A stretch of DNA of 64,000 nt, taken from positions 62,001 through 126,000 of the forward strand of contig DFGT01000039.1 in NCBI GenBank assembly GCA_002371265.1, in the 5' to 3' direction. Made by a program: the position numbers and the translations under genes. How positions within the stretch are numbered: position 1 is the stretch's first letter; each line of letters starts with the position of its first letter. Of this stretch, positions 44,655 through 53,890 are shown piece after piece. A model generated the notes under the pieces. That model made no database searches, was not told the DNA's origin, and saw only the letters and a list, made by a program, of their open reading frames with translations. This DNA is from Bacteroidales bacterium UBA3743. GTDB lineage: Bacteria > Bacteroidota > Bacteroidia > Bacteroidales > Paludibacteraceae.

Positions 44655-46658
44655 ATGCACTTTGATTTCAGTGTCAAATTTTTGATGTCTCTGATGTTGG
44701 CTCCCGTATCTGTTTACGGCAGTCTGCCCGACAGCGTCTCCTCTCATACGAATATTCCGGAGGTGGTGGTGACGGGGGAGAATCATGCTCCTGTGCCGAC
44801 AACCAACACATCTCAGACAATCAACCTAAAAAAATCAGACCGTCTTGTTTTGCAAAATGTATCGGATGCTGTACGTCGTATGGCTGGAGCCGAAATTAAA
44901 GATTATGGTGGTATCGGCGGACTGAAAACGGTATCTGTGAGAGGTCTCGGATCCAAACATACTTTGGTTTGTTACGACGGAATGCCTGTCACAGATTGCC
45001 AGAATGGTCAGGTGGATTTGGGCAGGTTTTCTCTTGATCAACTTGATGCGATACGATTGTACATAGGAGAAAATTGTGATATTGATGCTGGTGCTTTACA
45101 TTTTGTGTCGCCTTCGACGTTGAACCTCATGAGTTCTGCGCCTATCTACTCAGATAAAAATTATAACGCTGTAGCCAAAATCACCGGTGGCTCATTCGGT
45201 TTTGTCAATCCTTATGTCTCTTTTGATCATAAATTAGGAGATCATAACAGTATCAAGGCATCAGCTAATTTTTCCCGTGCCGACGGTAATTATCCCTACA
45301 CTCTTACCAATGGTATGTTGAAGACGGAGGAGATACGTGAGCATAGTGAGTCGGTATGTGGACATGGTGAGTTGTCGGGACGATTCCTTTTATCTCCAAA
45401 GACTCATTTAAGAGCCAAAACTCATTATTACGTATCAGACAGGGAATTGCCTGGAGGTGTGGTTTATTACAATACTGTGAACAATGAGACTTTGAAGGAT
45501 AAGAATGCGTTCGCCGAGGTGGTGTCACGCACAGATTGGGATAGTACGATGTTGATGATTGCTGGCAAGTTTAATTGGAGCGCTTGCTACTATCATGATG
45601 AGGCAATGATGTATCCTGGAGGAAAACTGGATAACCGCTATTTCCAACGAGAGTGGTACGGGACTGCGGTGGTGCGACATAATTTTACTGAACATTTCTC
45701 GATGGCAAACGCTACCGACTATATTCTAAACAGCTTCAATTCTAATATCCACGGATGTGTATTTCCGCAGCGTCATACTTTGTTGGATGCGTTGAGCGGA
45801 AAATTTAAGAATGAAAAGGTGACGGCAACAGCCACTTTGCTTGGCTCATTCTTCTTCAACCAAGTGGAGGTTGGCGAAGCACCAGATAATTACCAACATC
45901 TGTCGCCTTCCATTGCCGTCTCCTATAAACCTTTTGCTCCATCCATCTATTTTAGAGCTTCTTACAAGAATATCTTCCGAATGCCAAATTTCAATGAGTT
46001 GTATTTCAATTCATTTGGAGTCAGAACCCTAGAACCAGAGAAAACGAAACAGTATAATGTCGGGGCCTCATATTTGTATGAGTCTGACAAGTCTTTAGAA
46101 TCATCCCGTCTGAAATCATTTGCCATTTCAGCGGATTATTATTTCAATAAAGTCGACGACAAGATTGTCGCAATGCCGAAGATGTTTATTTGGAGCATTG
46201 TGAATATGGGATATGTGGAGATTAAAGGAATCGATTTTGTGACTAACCTTGAAGTCGCCACTTCAAAACGCACGTCGTTGTTTTTAACTGCCAAGTATGC
46301 CTATCAATATGCAGTCGACTTGACAGATCCTAAATCGGATATCTATGAGCATCAGCTTCCTTACATTCCAAAACATTCGGGTAATGGCAGCGTCGCTTTT
46401 GAGAATCCGATTGTAAATGTTTCGTATAATGTCAATGCGGTGGGTAAACGATATTGTCTGCCTCAAAATATCAGACCGAATATGATGGAAGCTTATGCAG
46501 AACATGGAGTCTCTCTATATAAAACATTTGATTTTAAGAAGTTTGATATGAAATTGAGAGGCGACGTCGTTAATCTGACCGACAAACAATATGAGGTGGT
46601 GAGGTTTTATCCCATGCCAAAACGGTCGTACAAAGCATCAGTAGAATTCAAATTTTAA
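44655..46658 (+). CDS. btuB: TonB-dependent outer-membrane cobalamin receptor BtuB
   Basis: 667 residues. Signal peptide, then a plug domain (VVVTGENHAP ... DAVRRMAGAEIKDYGGIGGLKTVSVRGLGSKHTLVCYDGMPV, about 30-150) and a beta-barrel ending in an aromatic terminal strand (YKASVEFKF). Position behind a B12 riboswitch and before BtuG/BtuF/BtuC/BtuD genes makes the substrate call firm. Known role: energy-dependent import of corrinoids across the outer membrane, driven by TonB-ExbBD. Start chosen at the ATG at 44655, the first in frame after the riboswitch. Confidence 0.93.
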   Translation: MHFDFSVKFLMSLMLAPVSVYGSLPDSVSSHTNIPEVVVTGENHAPVPTTNTSQTINLKKSDRLVLQNVSDAVRRMAGAEIKDYGGIGGLKTVSVRGLGSKHTLVCYDGMPVTDCQNGQVDLGRFSLDQLDAIRLYIGENCDIDAGALHFVSPSTLNLMSSAPIYSDKNYNAVAKITGGSFGFVNPYVSFDHKLGDHNSIKASANFSRADGNYPYTLTNGMLKTEEIREHSESVCGHGELSGRFLLSPKTHLRAKTHYYVSDRELPGGVVYYNTVNNETLKDKNAFAEVVSRTDWDSTMLMIAGKFNWSACYYHDEAMMYPGGKLDNRYFQREWYGTAVVRHNFTEHFSMANATDYILNSFNSNIHGCVFPQRHTLLDALSGKFKNEKVTATATLLGSFFFNQVEVGEAPDNYQHLSPSIAVSYKPFAPSIYFRASYKNIFRMPNFNELYFNSFGVRTLEPEKTKQYNVGASYLYESDKSLESSRLKSFAISADYYFNKVDDKIVAMPKMFIWSIVNMGYVEIKGIDFVTNLEVATSKRTSLFLTAKYAYQYAVDLTDPKSDIYEHQLPYIPKHSGNGSVAFENPIVNVSYNVNAVGKRYCLPQNIRPNMMEAYAEHGVSLYKTFDFKKFDMKLRGDVVNLTDKQYEVVRFYPMPKRSYKASVEFKF

Positions 46659-46673
46659 TTTAATTAATATAAA

Positions 46674-47747
46674 ATGGACTTTAAAAGATCTTTTAGAGCA
46701 ATGGCTCTTCTTATGATGGGCGTTGCGTCGTTCACAGCTTGTGAGGACGAAGAAGATGATTTGAAAAAATCATCAAATAAAGTTATTTATGTGCTCAATG
46801 AGGGCTCATGGAATAACAACAATGCGTCAGTGTCGGCAATTGATCCAACAGATGGAAGTAGCTACTATTATCAGTTTGCCGCAGCTAACGGTCGTAATTT
46901 GGGTGATACCGGACAGGATATCCTTCGTTATGGTGGCAAAATCTACATCGCTGTTTCCGGCTCAAACACAATCGAGGTTGTGGATGGAAACTCTTTGACA
47001 AGCATCAAGACTATCAAGCCAGAAAGCGGAAAGCCAGGTAATCCTCGTGGACTTGCTGCTTCTGATGGCAAAATTTACGTCTCTCTTTATGATGGTTATG
47101 TTGCAAAGATCGACACAACTTCATTGGCTTTTGAGGACTCAATAGCAGTTGGTCCAAACCCTGAGGAAATCACAATCGCAAACGGTTGTCTTTATGTGGC
47201 TATTTCTGATGGCTTGAACTCAGGAAATGGTTATCCAAATGGAAAGTATGTCTCAAAGATTGGTCTTGACTCTTTCAAGGTCGCATCTAAGATTGACGTG
47301 ATTGTGAACCCAAACAAAATGGCATCGGACAAATCGGGAAATGTTTTTGTGATCTCTTGGGGTAACTATATCGACATCCCGTCTACTGTCCAGAAAATCG
47401 ACAAGAATGACAATGTGTCTGTTTTAGGCAAGGCTACTTACATGACTTGCTATGAGAATACTTTGTACACTATTAATGCTCCATTTGGTGCTCCATCTAT
47501 TGAGTATGTAAGCTACAACACAATTAGCGGTTCGGTAGAGAGTTCTTCTTTCATCTCTGAAACAGCGGATGAAATGCCATCAAATCCTACATGTGTAAGT
47601 GTTAATCCAAAGAATGGAAACATTATGGTCGGCTCTTACTTGGCTGCGAATGATTATTTGAGCAACGGTTATGTATATGAGTATGCCAACGGTGCATTCA
47701 AGGCAAGATACAATGCTGGTGTAGGTCCAAGAAAATTCGTCTATTAA
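46674..47747 (+). CDS. btuG: BtuG-like surface cobalamin-binding lipoprotein (beta-propeller, DUF5074 type)
   Basis: 357 residues. Lipoprotein signal with Cys near residue 23 (SFTACEDE). The mature part is a chain of short repeats of propeller blades (VIYVLNEGSWNNNNASVSAID, KIYIAVSGSNTIEVVDG, KIYVSLYDGYVAKIDT, LYVAISDGLNSG, NIMVGSYLA). Known from Bacteroides thetaiotaomicron: BtuG is an exposed propeller with femtomolar B12 affinity that feeds BtuB. The position 16 bases behind btuB matches the order in gut Bacteroidota. I infer the same role here from fold and locus. Confidence 0.88.
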   Translation: MDFKRSFRAMALLMMGVASFTACEDEEDDLKKSSNKVIYVLNEGSWNNNNASVSAIDPTDGSSYYYQFAAANGRNLGDTGQDILRYGGKIYIAVSGSNTIEVVDGNSLTSIKTIKPESGKPGNPRGLAASDGKIYVSLYDGYVAKIDTTSLAFEDSIAVGPNPEEITIANGCLYVAISDGLNSGNGYPNGKYVSKIGLDSFKVASKIDVIVNPNKMASDKSGNVFVISWGNYIDIPSTVQKIDKNDNVSVLGKATYMTCYENTLYTINAPFGAPSIEYVSYNTISGSVESSSFISETADEMPSNPTCVSVNPKNGNIMVGSYLAANDYLSNGYVYEYANGAFKARYNAGVGPRKFVY

Positions 47748-47848
47748 TAGATTTGACAAATATAATTGAGGAAAGTTGAAGCCTTCATCCATGAAATGCT
47801 AAATTGTGGATGAGGGTTTCAATCCTATTTTTTAGAGAACAGATTGAA

Positions 47849-48976
47849 ATGAAGAAAAACACAGGTTTTCTCATCCTTGTCAGTCTTATTCTGCTGTTGG
47901 CTGGATGCCACCGCAATAAAATATCTGAGACTCACGAAGGAAAGGAGATTAGGTTTGACTATGCGAAACTGATAAGAGTGTGGGAGTGCGACGGATTCAA
48001 AAAAATGGAAATCCGCAATCCATGGGACACCACGTGTCTGTTGCAAACCTATTTGCTTGTGGATAAAACAAAAGAGATTCCTGCCAATTGTCCTGATGGT
48101 GTAGTTGTACGTGTCCCGTTGGAAAAATCAGCAGTTTTCACCACTGTGCACTGTTCTCTTATTGAGGAGTTGGGCGCGGTCAACTCGATTTCTGGAATCT
48201 GTGAACTGGAATATATCACAAACCCTAATATTATATCACTCACACAATCAGGGAAAATTGTGGATTTCGGCTCAAGTATGAGCCCCGACATTGAAAAAAT
48301 CATCACCGTCTCACCTGACGCTATTCTCCTTTCCCCATTCAACAATAGCGGTGGACATGGAGGCTTGGATAAACTGGGAATTCCCATAGTCGAGTGTGCC
48401 GACTATATGGAGTCGGATCCTCTTGGTCGTGCGGAGTGGATTAAATTATATGGTATGCTTTTCGGAAAAGAATCTGAAGCTGATTCCATATTCTCAAAGG
48501 TGACAGAAACCTATACCCAAATTGAAAAAGAGGCACAACAAGAGACTGGAACACATCCGTCTCTGCTATATGGATTGGATAACGGTGGCTCTTGGTTCAT
48601 ACCTGGAGGAAAGAGCTATATGGCAAAAATGTTCGCGTCTGCAGGAGCTAATTATATTTTTGGCGAGACGACGCATTCCGGAGCTGAGCCGTTCGCTTTT
48701 GAGACTGTCTACGATAAAGGATGCAATGCGGATATCTGGTTGATTCTCGGCACAGAGGTGGCGGATAAAACATATAAGGATTTGCAGAGATTTTCAAATT
48801 TCAAATCATATAAGGAGAAACGGGTGTACGCTTGTAACACTACCAAAACATCTTTTTTTGATGAGATACCGTTCCATCCGGAAAGATTGCTGAAAGACCT
48901 CTACGTCATTTTCCACTCAGAAAAATATGACGATGTCAATGAATATTTACACTATTACCGTAAATTAGCGGAGTGA
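47849..48976 (+). CDS. btuF: Periplasmic cobalamin-binding lipoprotein of the ABC importer (BtuF-like)
   Basis: 375 residues from the ATG at 47849. The longer frame from 47804 begins with a non-signal stretch, while this start gives a clean lipoprotein signal (LLLLAGC). Two lobes separated by a long helix are typical of type III substrate-binding proteins, with VSPDAILLSPFNNS, KLGIPIVECADYME, ADIWLILGTEV and YACNTTKTSFFDEIPFHPERLLKDLYVIFH seen in order. Known role: captures the corrinoid in the periplasm and delivers it to BtuC. Heme or siderophore binding proteins look similar; the locus decides. Confidence 0.9.
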   Translation: MKKNTGFLILVSLILLLAGCHRNKISETHEGKEIRFDYAKLIRVWECDGFKKMEIRNPWDTTCLLQTYLLVDKTKEIPANCPDGVVVRVPLEKSAVFTTVHCSLIEELGAVNSISGICELEYITNPNIISLTQSGKIVDFGSSMSPDIEKIITVSPDAILLSPFNNSGGHGGLDKLGIPIVECADYMESDPLGRAEWIKLYGMLFGKESEADSIFSKVTETYTQIEKEAQQETGTHPSLLYGLDNGGSWFIPGGKSYMAKMFASAGANYIFGETTHSGAEPFAFETVYDKGCNADIWLILGTEVADKTYKDLQRFSNFKSYKEKRVYACNTTKTSFFDEIPFHPERLLKDLYVIFHSEKYDDVNEYLHYYRKLAE

Positions 48977-49018
48977 AAAAATACGGAAAATATTCATATT
49001 TATTCTAAATAGAGATTG

Positions 49019-50047
49019 ATGAAAAAAAATATAAGATGTACCTTCTTGATGACGACGTTGCTCATCTTGCTTTTCCTCTGCAATATCTTTTGTGGGTCTG
49101 TTGACATTCCATACAGTGATACTTTCAATATCCTTTGTGGAGGCGACGCGGCAAAGGAGAGCTGGAGGTTCATTATTCTCGATTCCCGTCTTCCTCAGGC
49201 AGTCACGGCTTTGCTTTGTGGGTCGGCTTTGGCAGTCTCTGGTTTGTTGCTCCAAACCTATTTCAATAATTATTTGGCGGATCCATCCATACTAGGTATC
49301 AGTTCGGGAGCCAGTTTCGGTGTGGGAGTTGTGATGCTGATATTAGGCGGATCAGTAGGAATTGGAAGCCTTTCGTTTTCTGGATTCTTGGCAGTGCTTG
49401 TAGGTGCTGTCATCGGGTCGTTGCTTGTGATGTCGGTCCTGCTTTTCTTTTCTTCGTTGGTGAAAGATAGTCTGACGTTGCTTATCATCGGCATAATGAT
49501 TGGCTACATCACTTCGTCTGTGATTTCATTGCTTAATTTTTTTGCCACAGCAGAAGGTGTCCACTCGTATGTTATCTGGGGATTGGGCACTTTTGGAGGA
49601 GTGTCGTCGGCACAGCTGCCATTCTTTTCTGCTACGATTATTATTGGTCTCATTGGCACAGTCCTTTTAATCAAACCGCTCAACGCGCTTCTTTTGGGCG
49701 AACGTTATGCCACGAATTTAGGAATCAATGTCCGCCATACACGTAATTATATATTGTTGACGGTGGGGCTTCTCACCGCATGTGTCACCGCTTTTTGCGG
49801 ACCGATAGCGTTTATTGGTTTGGCGGTTCCTCATATCTCACGTCTTTTGCTTGGCTCGTCCAACCACTCGATACTTTTGCCCTTCACGTTGCTTACCGGC
49901 TCGGTGATGGCACTGCTGTGCAATCTGGCATGCATACTTCCCGGCAGTGGAGGAGTCTTGCCGTTGAATGCGGTCACTCCGTTGCTCGGTGCCCCTGTCA
50001 TTATATATGTTTTGATCAACCAACGTAAACTCCAATATTTCAATTGA
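49019..50047 (+). CDS. btuC: Cobalamin ABC-transporter permease (FecCD family)
   Basis: 342 residues from the ATG at 49019, preceded by a TTG that I disregard. About ten membrane helices are visible. Family motifs RLPQAVTALLCGSALAVSGLLLQ and AFIGLAVPHISRLLLGSSNH are those of FecCD-type permeases. Known role: the translocation channel, as a dimer with two BtuD. The stop overlaps the start of btuD (TGATG). Confidence 0.92.
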   Translation: MKKNIRCTFLMTTLLILLFLCNIFCGSVDIPYSDTFNILCGGDAAKESWRFIILDSRLPQAVTALLCGSALAVSGLLLQTYFNNYLADPSILGISSGASFGVGVVMLILGGSVGIGSLSFSGFLAVLVGAVIGSLLVMSVLLFFSSLVKDSLTLLIIGIMIGYITSSVISLLNFFATAEGVHSYVIWGLGTFGGVSSAQLPFFSATIIIGLIGTVLLIKPLNALLLGERYATNLGINVRHTRNYILLTVGLLTACVTAFCGPIAFIGLAVPHISRLLLGSSNHSILLPFTLLTGSVMALLCNLACILPGSGGVLPLNAVTPLLGAPVIIYVLINQRKLQYFN

Positions 50048-50835
50048 TGGCTATGTCGACACTGCTTTTCGCAAAAAATCTATGCATCGGTTATCATTCT
50101 AATGGTGGAAACATTCAAATCCACCAGGATCTCAATTTCTCATTGCGACGTGGGGAATTGATAAGTCTGTGCGGACCAAATGGCGCGGGCAAGTCGACGT
50201 TGCTGCGTACGATTGCGAATCTTCAACCGCCGCTAAGTGGGGAGATTGAAGTGTTGGAAAAACCGATGAAAAGCTATTCGGAAAAGGAGTTGTCTCATGC
50301 GATAACTGTTGTGCTGACAGACCGTGCCCACACAGGTGGCCTGACTGTTAAAGAGGTGGTGGCGTTGGGCAGACAACCGTATACTGGATTTTTCGGACGT
50401 CTATCCCAAGAGGATAAAACACTTGTGGATTCTGCTGTCGAATCAGTCGGAATGACGGGGAAGGAAGAGGTGTATATGTCGGAACTGTCGGATGGAGAAC
50501 GGCAAAAAGTGATGATTGCGAAATCGTTGGTGCAGGAATGCCCCATCGTCATCCTTGACGAACCGACTGCATTTCTTGACGTGGCAAGCAGAATAGAGAT
50601 CACACAATTGCTTCACGATATCGCGCATCAGCAGGATAGGGCAGTGTTGCTCTCCACCCACGATCTTGAGCAGGCACTCCGTCTTTCAGATCAGCTTTGG
50701 CTATTGACGAAAAATGGCTTACAGACAGGAACTCCTGAAGATCTTGTGTCGAATCATCAGATTGATACGTTGTTTGAAGGCAGAAACGTCTTCTTTGACG
50801 ACAAAACATGGACGTTCAGAAGCAAGACTAGATAA
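50047..50835 (+). CDS. btuD: Cobalamin ABC-transporter ATPase
   Basis: 262 residues. The start ATG at 50047 overlaps the btuC stop. Walker A GPNGAGKS at residues 43-50, ABC signature LSDGERQK near 150, Walker B VILDEPTAFLD near 170, and the switch His in STHDLEQALRLSD. Known role: hydrolyses ATP to drive BtuC; a close relative of FecE/HmuV. It ends the five-gene uptake run. No clear terminator follows, and the next 460 bases hold a repeat. Confidence 0.93.
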   Translation: MAMSTLLFAKNLCIGYHSNGGNIQIHQDLNFSLRRGELISLCGPNGAGKSTLLRTIANLQPPLSGEIEVLEKPMKSYSEKELSHAITVVLTDRAHTGGLTVKEVVALGRQPYTGFFGRLSQEDKTLVDSAVESVGMTGKEEVYMSELSDGERQKVMIAKSLVQECPIVILDEPTAFLDVASRIEITQLLHDIAHQQDRAVLLSTHDLEQALRLSDQLWLLTKNGLQTGTPEDLVSNHQIDTLFEGRNVFFDDKTWTFRSKTR

Positions 50836-51026
50836 ATTCCAAGCCCCACATGAGAGCTCCTATGCAGTATATACATTATCAAGATGTAAAATTAGGTGAG
50901 GAAAATCCTTGTTTCAGATTTTTTGTCGATTTTCAACTTTCAACCTCATCAGTTTATATGTGAAATATGGATTTTAATCTTCAAAAAGAATTCTCACCTC
51001 ATTTTTCTCATTAAAAGACGTAGTCT

Positions 51027-51195
51027 TTCTCTGTGAACTTTATGTCTCTGTGGTTTTATAAATTTTTTGCGCTCGCCTACGGCTCGCACGTGGGGAAGGG
51101 TTAGGGCCAATATCTATTAAACATGGGCCCTTAACAATCCTCATTTATGACACTTCAACTGTCATTTTCTCTTTTTTTTTTATTTTGAATTGACG
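51027..51195 (+). repeat. Dispersed repeat copy 5 (longest)
   Basis: Order: tctctgtgaactttatgtctctgtggtttta, gcgctcgcctacggctcgcac, gtggggaagggttagggcc, tatctattaaacatgggccc, ttaacaatcctcatttatgacacttcaact, ending in GAATTGACG. The inner palindrome is GCGAGCC-like. It is the most complete copy and shares its final 50 bases with copy 1 only. Confidence 0.85.
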
Positions 51196-51261
51196 AAATG
51201 GATGAATAGAAAATTTTCTTCAAAATAAATGTGTTATAATTGTGAACTGACAAATTTTTAA

Positions 51262-51269
51262 TATATTTG
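51262..51269 (+). promoter_or_regulatory. Candidate -7 box of the toxin-antitoxin pair
   Basis: TATATTTG fits TAnnTTTG, 28 bases before the antitoxin ATG. No -33 TTTG at the expected distance. Confidence 0.4.
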
Positions 51270-51297
51270 CAAATGTAATTAAAAAATAGATTAGTAT

Positions 51298-51543
51298 ATG
51301 TGTACATTCAATTTAGCAATCGATGACAATCTTGTTGAAAACGCAAGAGTGATTTTTCAGAATGAGGACATGATGATTGATTGGCTGGAAACTCAAGTTT
51401 CTGATCTTCTTAGCAAAGTCCCCAATTCAAAAGAAACGACAATTCGTAAGCCTCGAAGACATAATGTGTTGAGAGGTATTCTAAAAGAGAATCCTGAAAT
51501 AGATTATAAGCTTGTTCACGTCGAAGAAAAATATGGGATATGA
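51298..51543 (+). CDS. Probable antitoxin partner of the PIN-domain protein
   Basis: 81 residues. It has no clear HTH or ribbon-helix-helix signature, but it is short and highly charged (C-terminal half ETTIRKPRRHNVLRGILKEN). It sits directly before a PIN-domain gene with a four-base ATGA overlap, the standard geometry of type II toxin-antitoxin operons. The antitoxin role is inferred from this context. Confidence 0.68.
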   Translation: MCTFNLAIDDNLVENARVIFQNEDMMIDWLETQVSDLLSKVPNSKETTIRKPRRHNVLRGILKENPEIDYKLVHVEEKYGI

Positions 51544-51986
51544 GAGTTTTTTTAGACACGAATATTCTGCTAGAGTATCTTTGTGAACGACCTAAAGCGT
51601 CTGTCGTAAATGATTTGCTTGATCTATTGGAAGAAAAAAACAGTTCTTTATTTATTTCCTCTTCTTCATTTTGTACTATAGCTTATTATGTGGAAATGAT
51701 GTTGAAAGGAATGGGGTTTCATAAACCAGAAAAAACTTTGAAGACAAGACAAATCTTGAATGTTGTATTGGAGATCGTTAAGGTTGTTGAGACGAATCAT
51801 GTGAGAACGATTCTCGCCACTAATGATCTTGCATTTTCTGATTTTGAAGATAGTATGCAATATCAATGTGCGTTAAACAACAATTGTGATGCTATTGTTA
51901 CTTTTAATCAAAGTGATTATAAGTATGCTGATCAAACGTTAATTAAAGTGTTTTCTCCAGACGAATTCTTGAAAGCAGCATTGTAA
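51540..51986 (+). CDS. PIN-domain toxin (VapC-like ribonuclease)
   Basis: 148 residues. Acidic PIN residues are seen in FLDTNILLEYL (Asp6 at the N-terminus), a middle Glu in the AYYVEMML helix region, and in the C-terminal part DLAFSDFEDSMQYQCAL and NCDAIVTFNQSDY. Known of the family: Mg2+-dependent cleavage of tRNA or mRNA, neutralised by the cognate antitoxin. It follows the short gene with overlap. A dispersed repeat lies immediately upstream of the pair, and base use is AT-rich, hinting at transfer. Confidence 0.85.
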   Translation: MRVFLDTNILLEYLCERPKASVVNDLLDLLEEKNSSLFISSSSFCTIAYYVEMMLKGMGFHKPEKTLKTRQILNVVLEIVKVVETNHVRTILATNDLAFSDFEDSMQYQCALNNNCDAIVTFNQSDYKYADQTLIKVFSPDEFLKAAL

Positions 51987-52001
51987 TGACGAATATATCA
52001 A

Positions 52002-52036
52002 GAGGGTGCATCAAAACTAAGTTGTGATACACCCTC
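52002..52036. terminator. Hairpin between convergent genes
   Basis: GAGGGTGCATCA (52002-52013) and TGATACACCCTC (52025-52036) pair with a single mismatch. It separates the plus-strand toxin gene from the minus-strand ligase gene and repeats the hairpin at 40673-40711. Confidence 0.7.
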
Positions 52037-52061
52037 TTAATTCTTCACCTTTAATTCTTAA

Positions 52062-53867
52062 TTAATAAGAATACATGTATTCGATTTCTTTGTTGTAGTG
52101 CTCGTTGATCACCTTTCGTTTCAGCTTTAGAGTGAGTGTAAGCTCACCGTTGTCTGATGTGAATGGATTAGGCAACAGTTTGAAACGTTTTACCTGCTCA
52201 TATTTCGCCAATCCCTCCTGCAGATTTGCGATTCTGCCTTCAATCAACGAAGTTATTTTAGGATTGTTTAGCAAATCTTCGATGTCTTTGTATTCGATCT
52301 TCATCTGCTCTGCATAATCTTTTACAGCCGCATAGTCTGGCACAATAAGTGCGGTGACAAATTTACGAAGGTCGCCGATCACAGCCACCTGATCAATATA
52401 TTTGTCTGTGACCAACAGATTCTCAATCTGCTGAGGCGCGATATACTTTCCGTTTGATGTCTTGAACAGATCCTTGATACGGTCGGTGATATACAGTATT
52501 CCATTCTCAAGCTTACCAGCGTCGCCAGTATGGAACCAACCGTCTGTGAATGAAGTGGCGTTGATTTCTGGCTTGTTGTAGTATCCTGGTGTTATAAGAT
52601 TGCCCTTTAGAAGTATCTCATTGTTTTCTCCGATTTTCACCTCACACTCAGGCATCACCTCACCCACTGATTTCAAATCGTGGTATTTGTGTGCTGGCTG
52701 GAAGCACGACACAGTGGCTGTGCTCTCTGTAAGTCCGTAACCTACTACCATATTGAAGTCGAGGCTCATTAAAAACTCACATACAGATTCTGAGAGTTGT
52801 GAGCCAGCACATGGAAAATACATTGAGTTTTCCAATCCCAACTCTTTCTTTACCTTAGCGAAAAGTGTATTCTTGAAAATCTTGTATTGTATTTCTGTGG
52901 AGAATGGCACAGATTTGTTGAATCTGACATAGTCGAGATTTCTTTTCTTTCCGACAGCGATTGCATGGTACATCAATTTTTTTACCAATCCCGGCATTTT
53001 TTCGATTTTCTCATGCACACCTGCGTAGACCTTTTCCCAAAAACGGGGCACCGCGCACATCATGTTAGGACGAGTCTCCTTGATTGATGTCAGAATCTCT
53101 TTTGGATTTTTGTTGACGTAGATCATCGCACCTCTGTACATACATAGATAATCCCATGCACGTTCAAAGATATGGCTTGCAGGAAGAAACATCATGGATG
53201 TTCTTGTCTCATCACAACATGGCATCACTTTCTCGTGGATTCTCATCTGGTGAGTGTAGTTGTACTGCATTATCATCACTCCCTTAGGCTCTCCAGATGT
53301 TCCAGACGTGTAGATGAGTGTGGCAAGGTCGTCCTGGCTCAATTCATTCTGACGTCTTTCCAATTCTGCGTCTTGCTCATTCCCGTCGCCATACTTTAGA
53401 AAATCACCAAATGCCATAGACGTGTCTATTCCATTAAGATTGATTTCTGGATCGACGGTGATGACCTTTTTTAATACGTTTGTCTGGTGTAGCACCTTGA
53501 CTGTCTGGTCGTATTGGTATTGCTCACCCACAAATATCATTGCGCATTGAGCGTCATCCACGATATATTTTACTTGTTCGGATGATGATGTCGCGTATAG
53601 TGGCACTGCTACGGCTCTGATAGCCTGAAGCGCTAAGTCTACTATTATTGTTTCGTGGCTGTTCTGTGAATATATCGCCACTTTTTCTTGTTCTTTTACA
53701 CCGATAGATAGAAAAGCTTTTGCGGCTCTTCTTACACTTGCAGCTACCTGATTCCAAGATAATGGTTTCCATACACCTTCTTTATCGTCACGGTATTTTA
53801 ACGCTGTTTTGTCTCCAAATTTTTTTGCGTTGTCGAATGCAAGTCTTCCGATATGAAATGAATTCAT
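52062..53867 (-). CDS. Long-chain acyl-CoA synthetase (AMP-binding)
   Basis: 601 residues. The AMP-binding P-loop LIYTSGTSGEPKGVMI lies near residue 190, the adenylate motif GYGLTESTATVS near 375, and GWFHTGDAGKLENGILYITDRIKDLFKTSNGKYIAPQQIE in the C-terminal lid. Known reaction: fatty acid plus ATP plus CoA gives acyl-CoA via acyl-AMP; chain length cannot be judged. It has its own promoter (53891-53922) and stands beside the fatty-acid synthesis genes acpP-fabF. Confidence 0.93.
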   Translation of the reverse strand: MNSFHIGRLAFDNAKKFGDKTALKYRDDKEGVWKPLSWNQVAASVRRAAKAFLSIGVKEQEKVAIYSQNSHETIIVDLALQAIRAVAVPLYATSSSEQVKYIVDDAQCAMIFVGEQYQYDQTVKVLHQTNVLKKVITVDPEINLNGIDTSMAFGDFLKYGDGNEQDAELERRQNELSQDDLATLIYTSGTSGEPKGVMIMQYNYTHQMRIHEKVMPCCDETRTSMMFLPASHIFERAWDYLCMYRGAMIYVNKNPKEILTSIKETRPNMMCAVPRFWEKVYAGVHEKIEKMPGLVKKLMYHAIAVGKKRNLDYVRFNKSVPFSTEIQYKIFKNTLFAKVKKELGLENSMYFPCAGSQLSESVCEFLMSLDFNMVVGYGLTESTATVSCFQPAHKYHDLKSVGEVMPECEVKIGENNEILLKGNLITPGYYNKPEINATSFTDGWFHTGDAGKLENGILYITDRIKDLFKTSNGKYIAPQQIENLLVTDKYIDQVAVIGDLRKFVTALIVPDYAAVKDYAEQMKIEYKDIEDLLNNPKITSLIEGRIANLQEGLAKYEQVKRFKLLPNPFTSDNGELTLTLKLKRKVINEHYNKEIEYMYSY

Positions 53868-53890
53868 GCCCTTTGTGTTTAATTTGGGGG

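Larger units (their letters stand above)
50836..51297. other. Gap of 462 bases
   Basis: It holds dispersed-repeat copy 5 (51027-51195) and the upstream region of the toxin-antitoxin genes, including a TATATTTG box at 51262-51269. No gene is seen. The stretch 50836-51026 is AT-rich with nothing recognisable. Confidence 0.6.
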
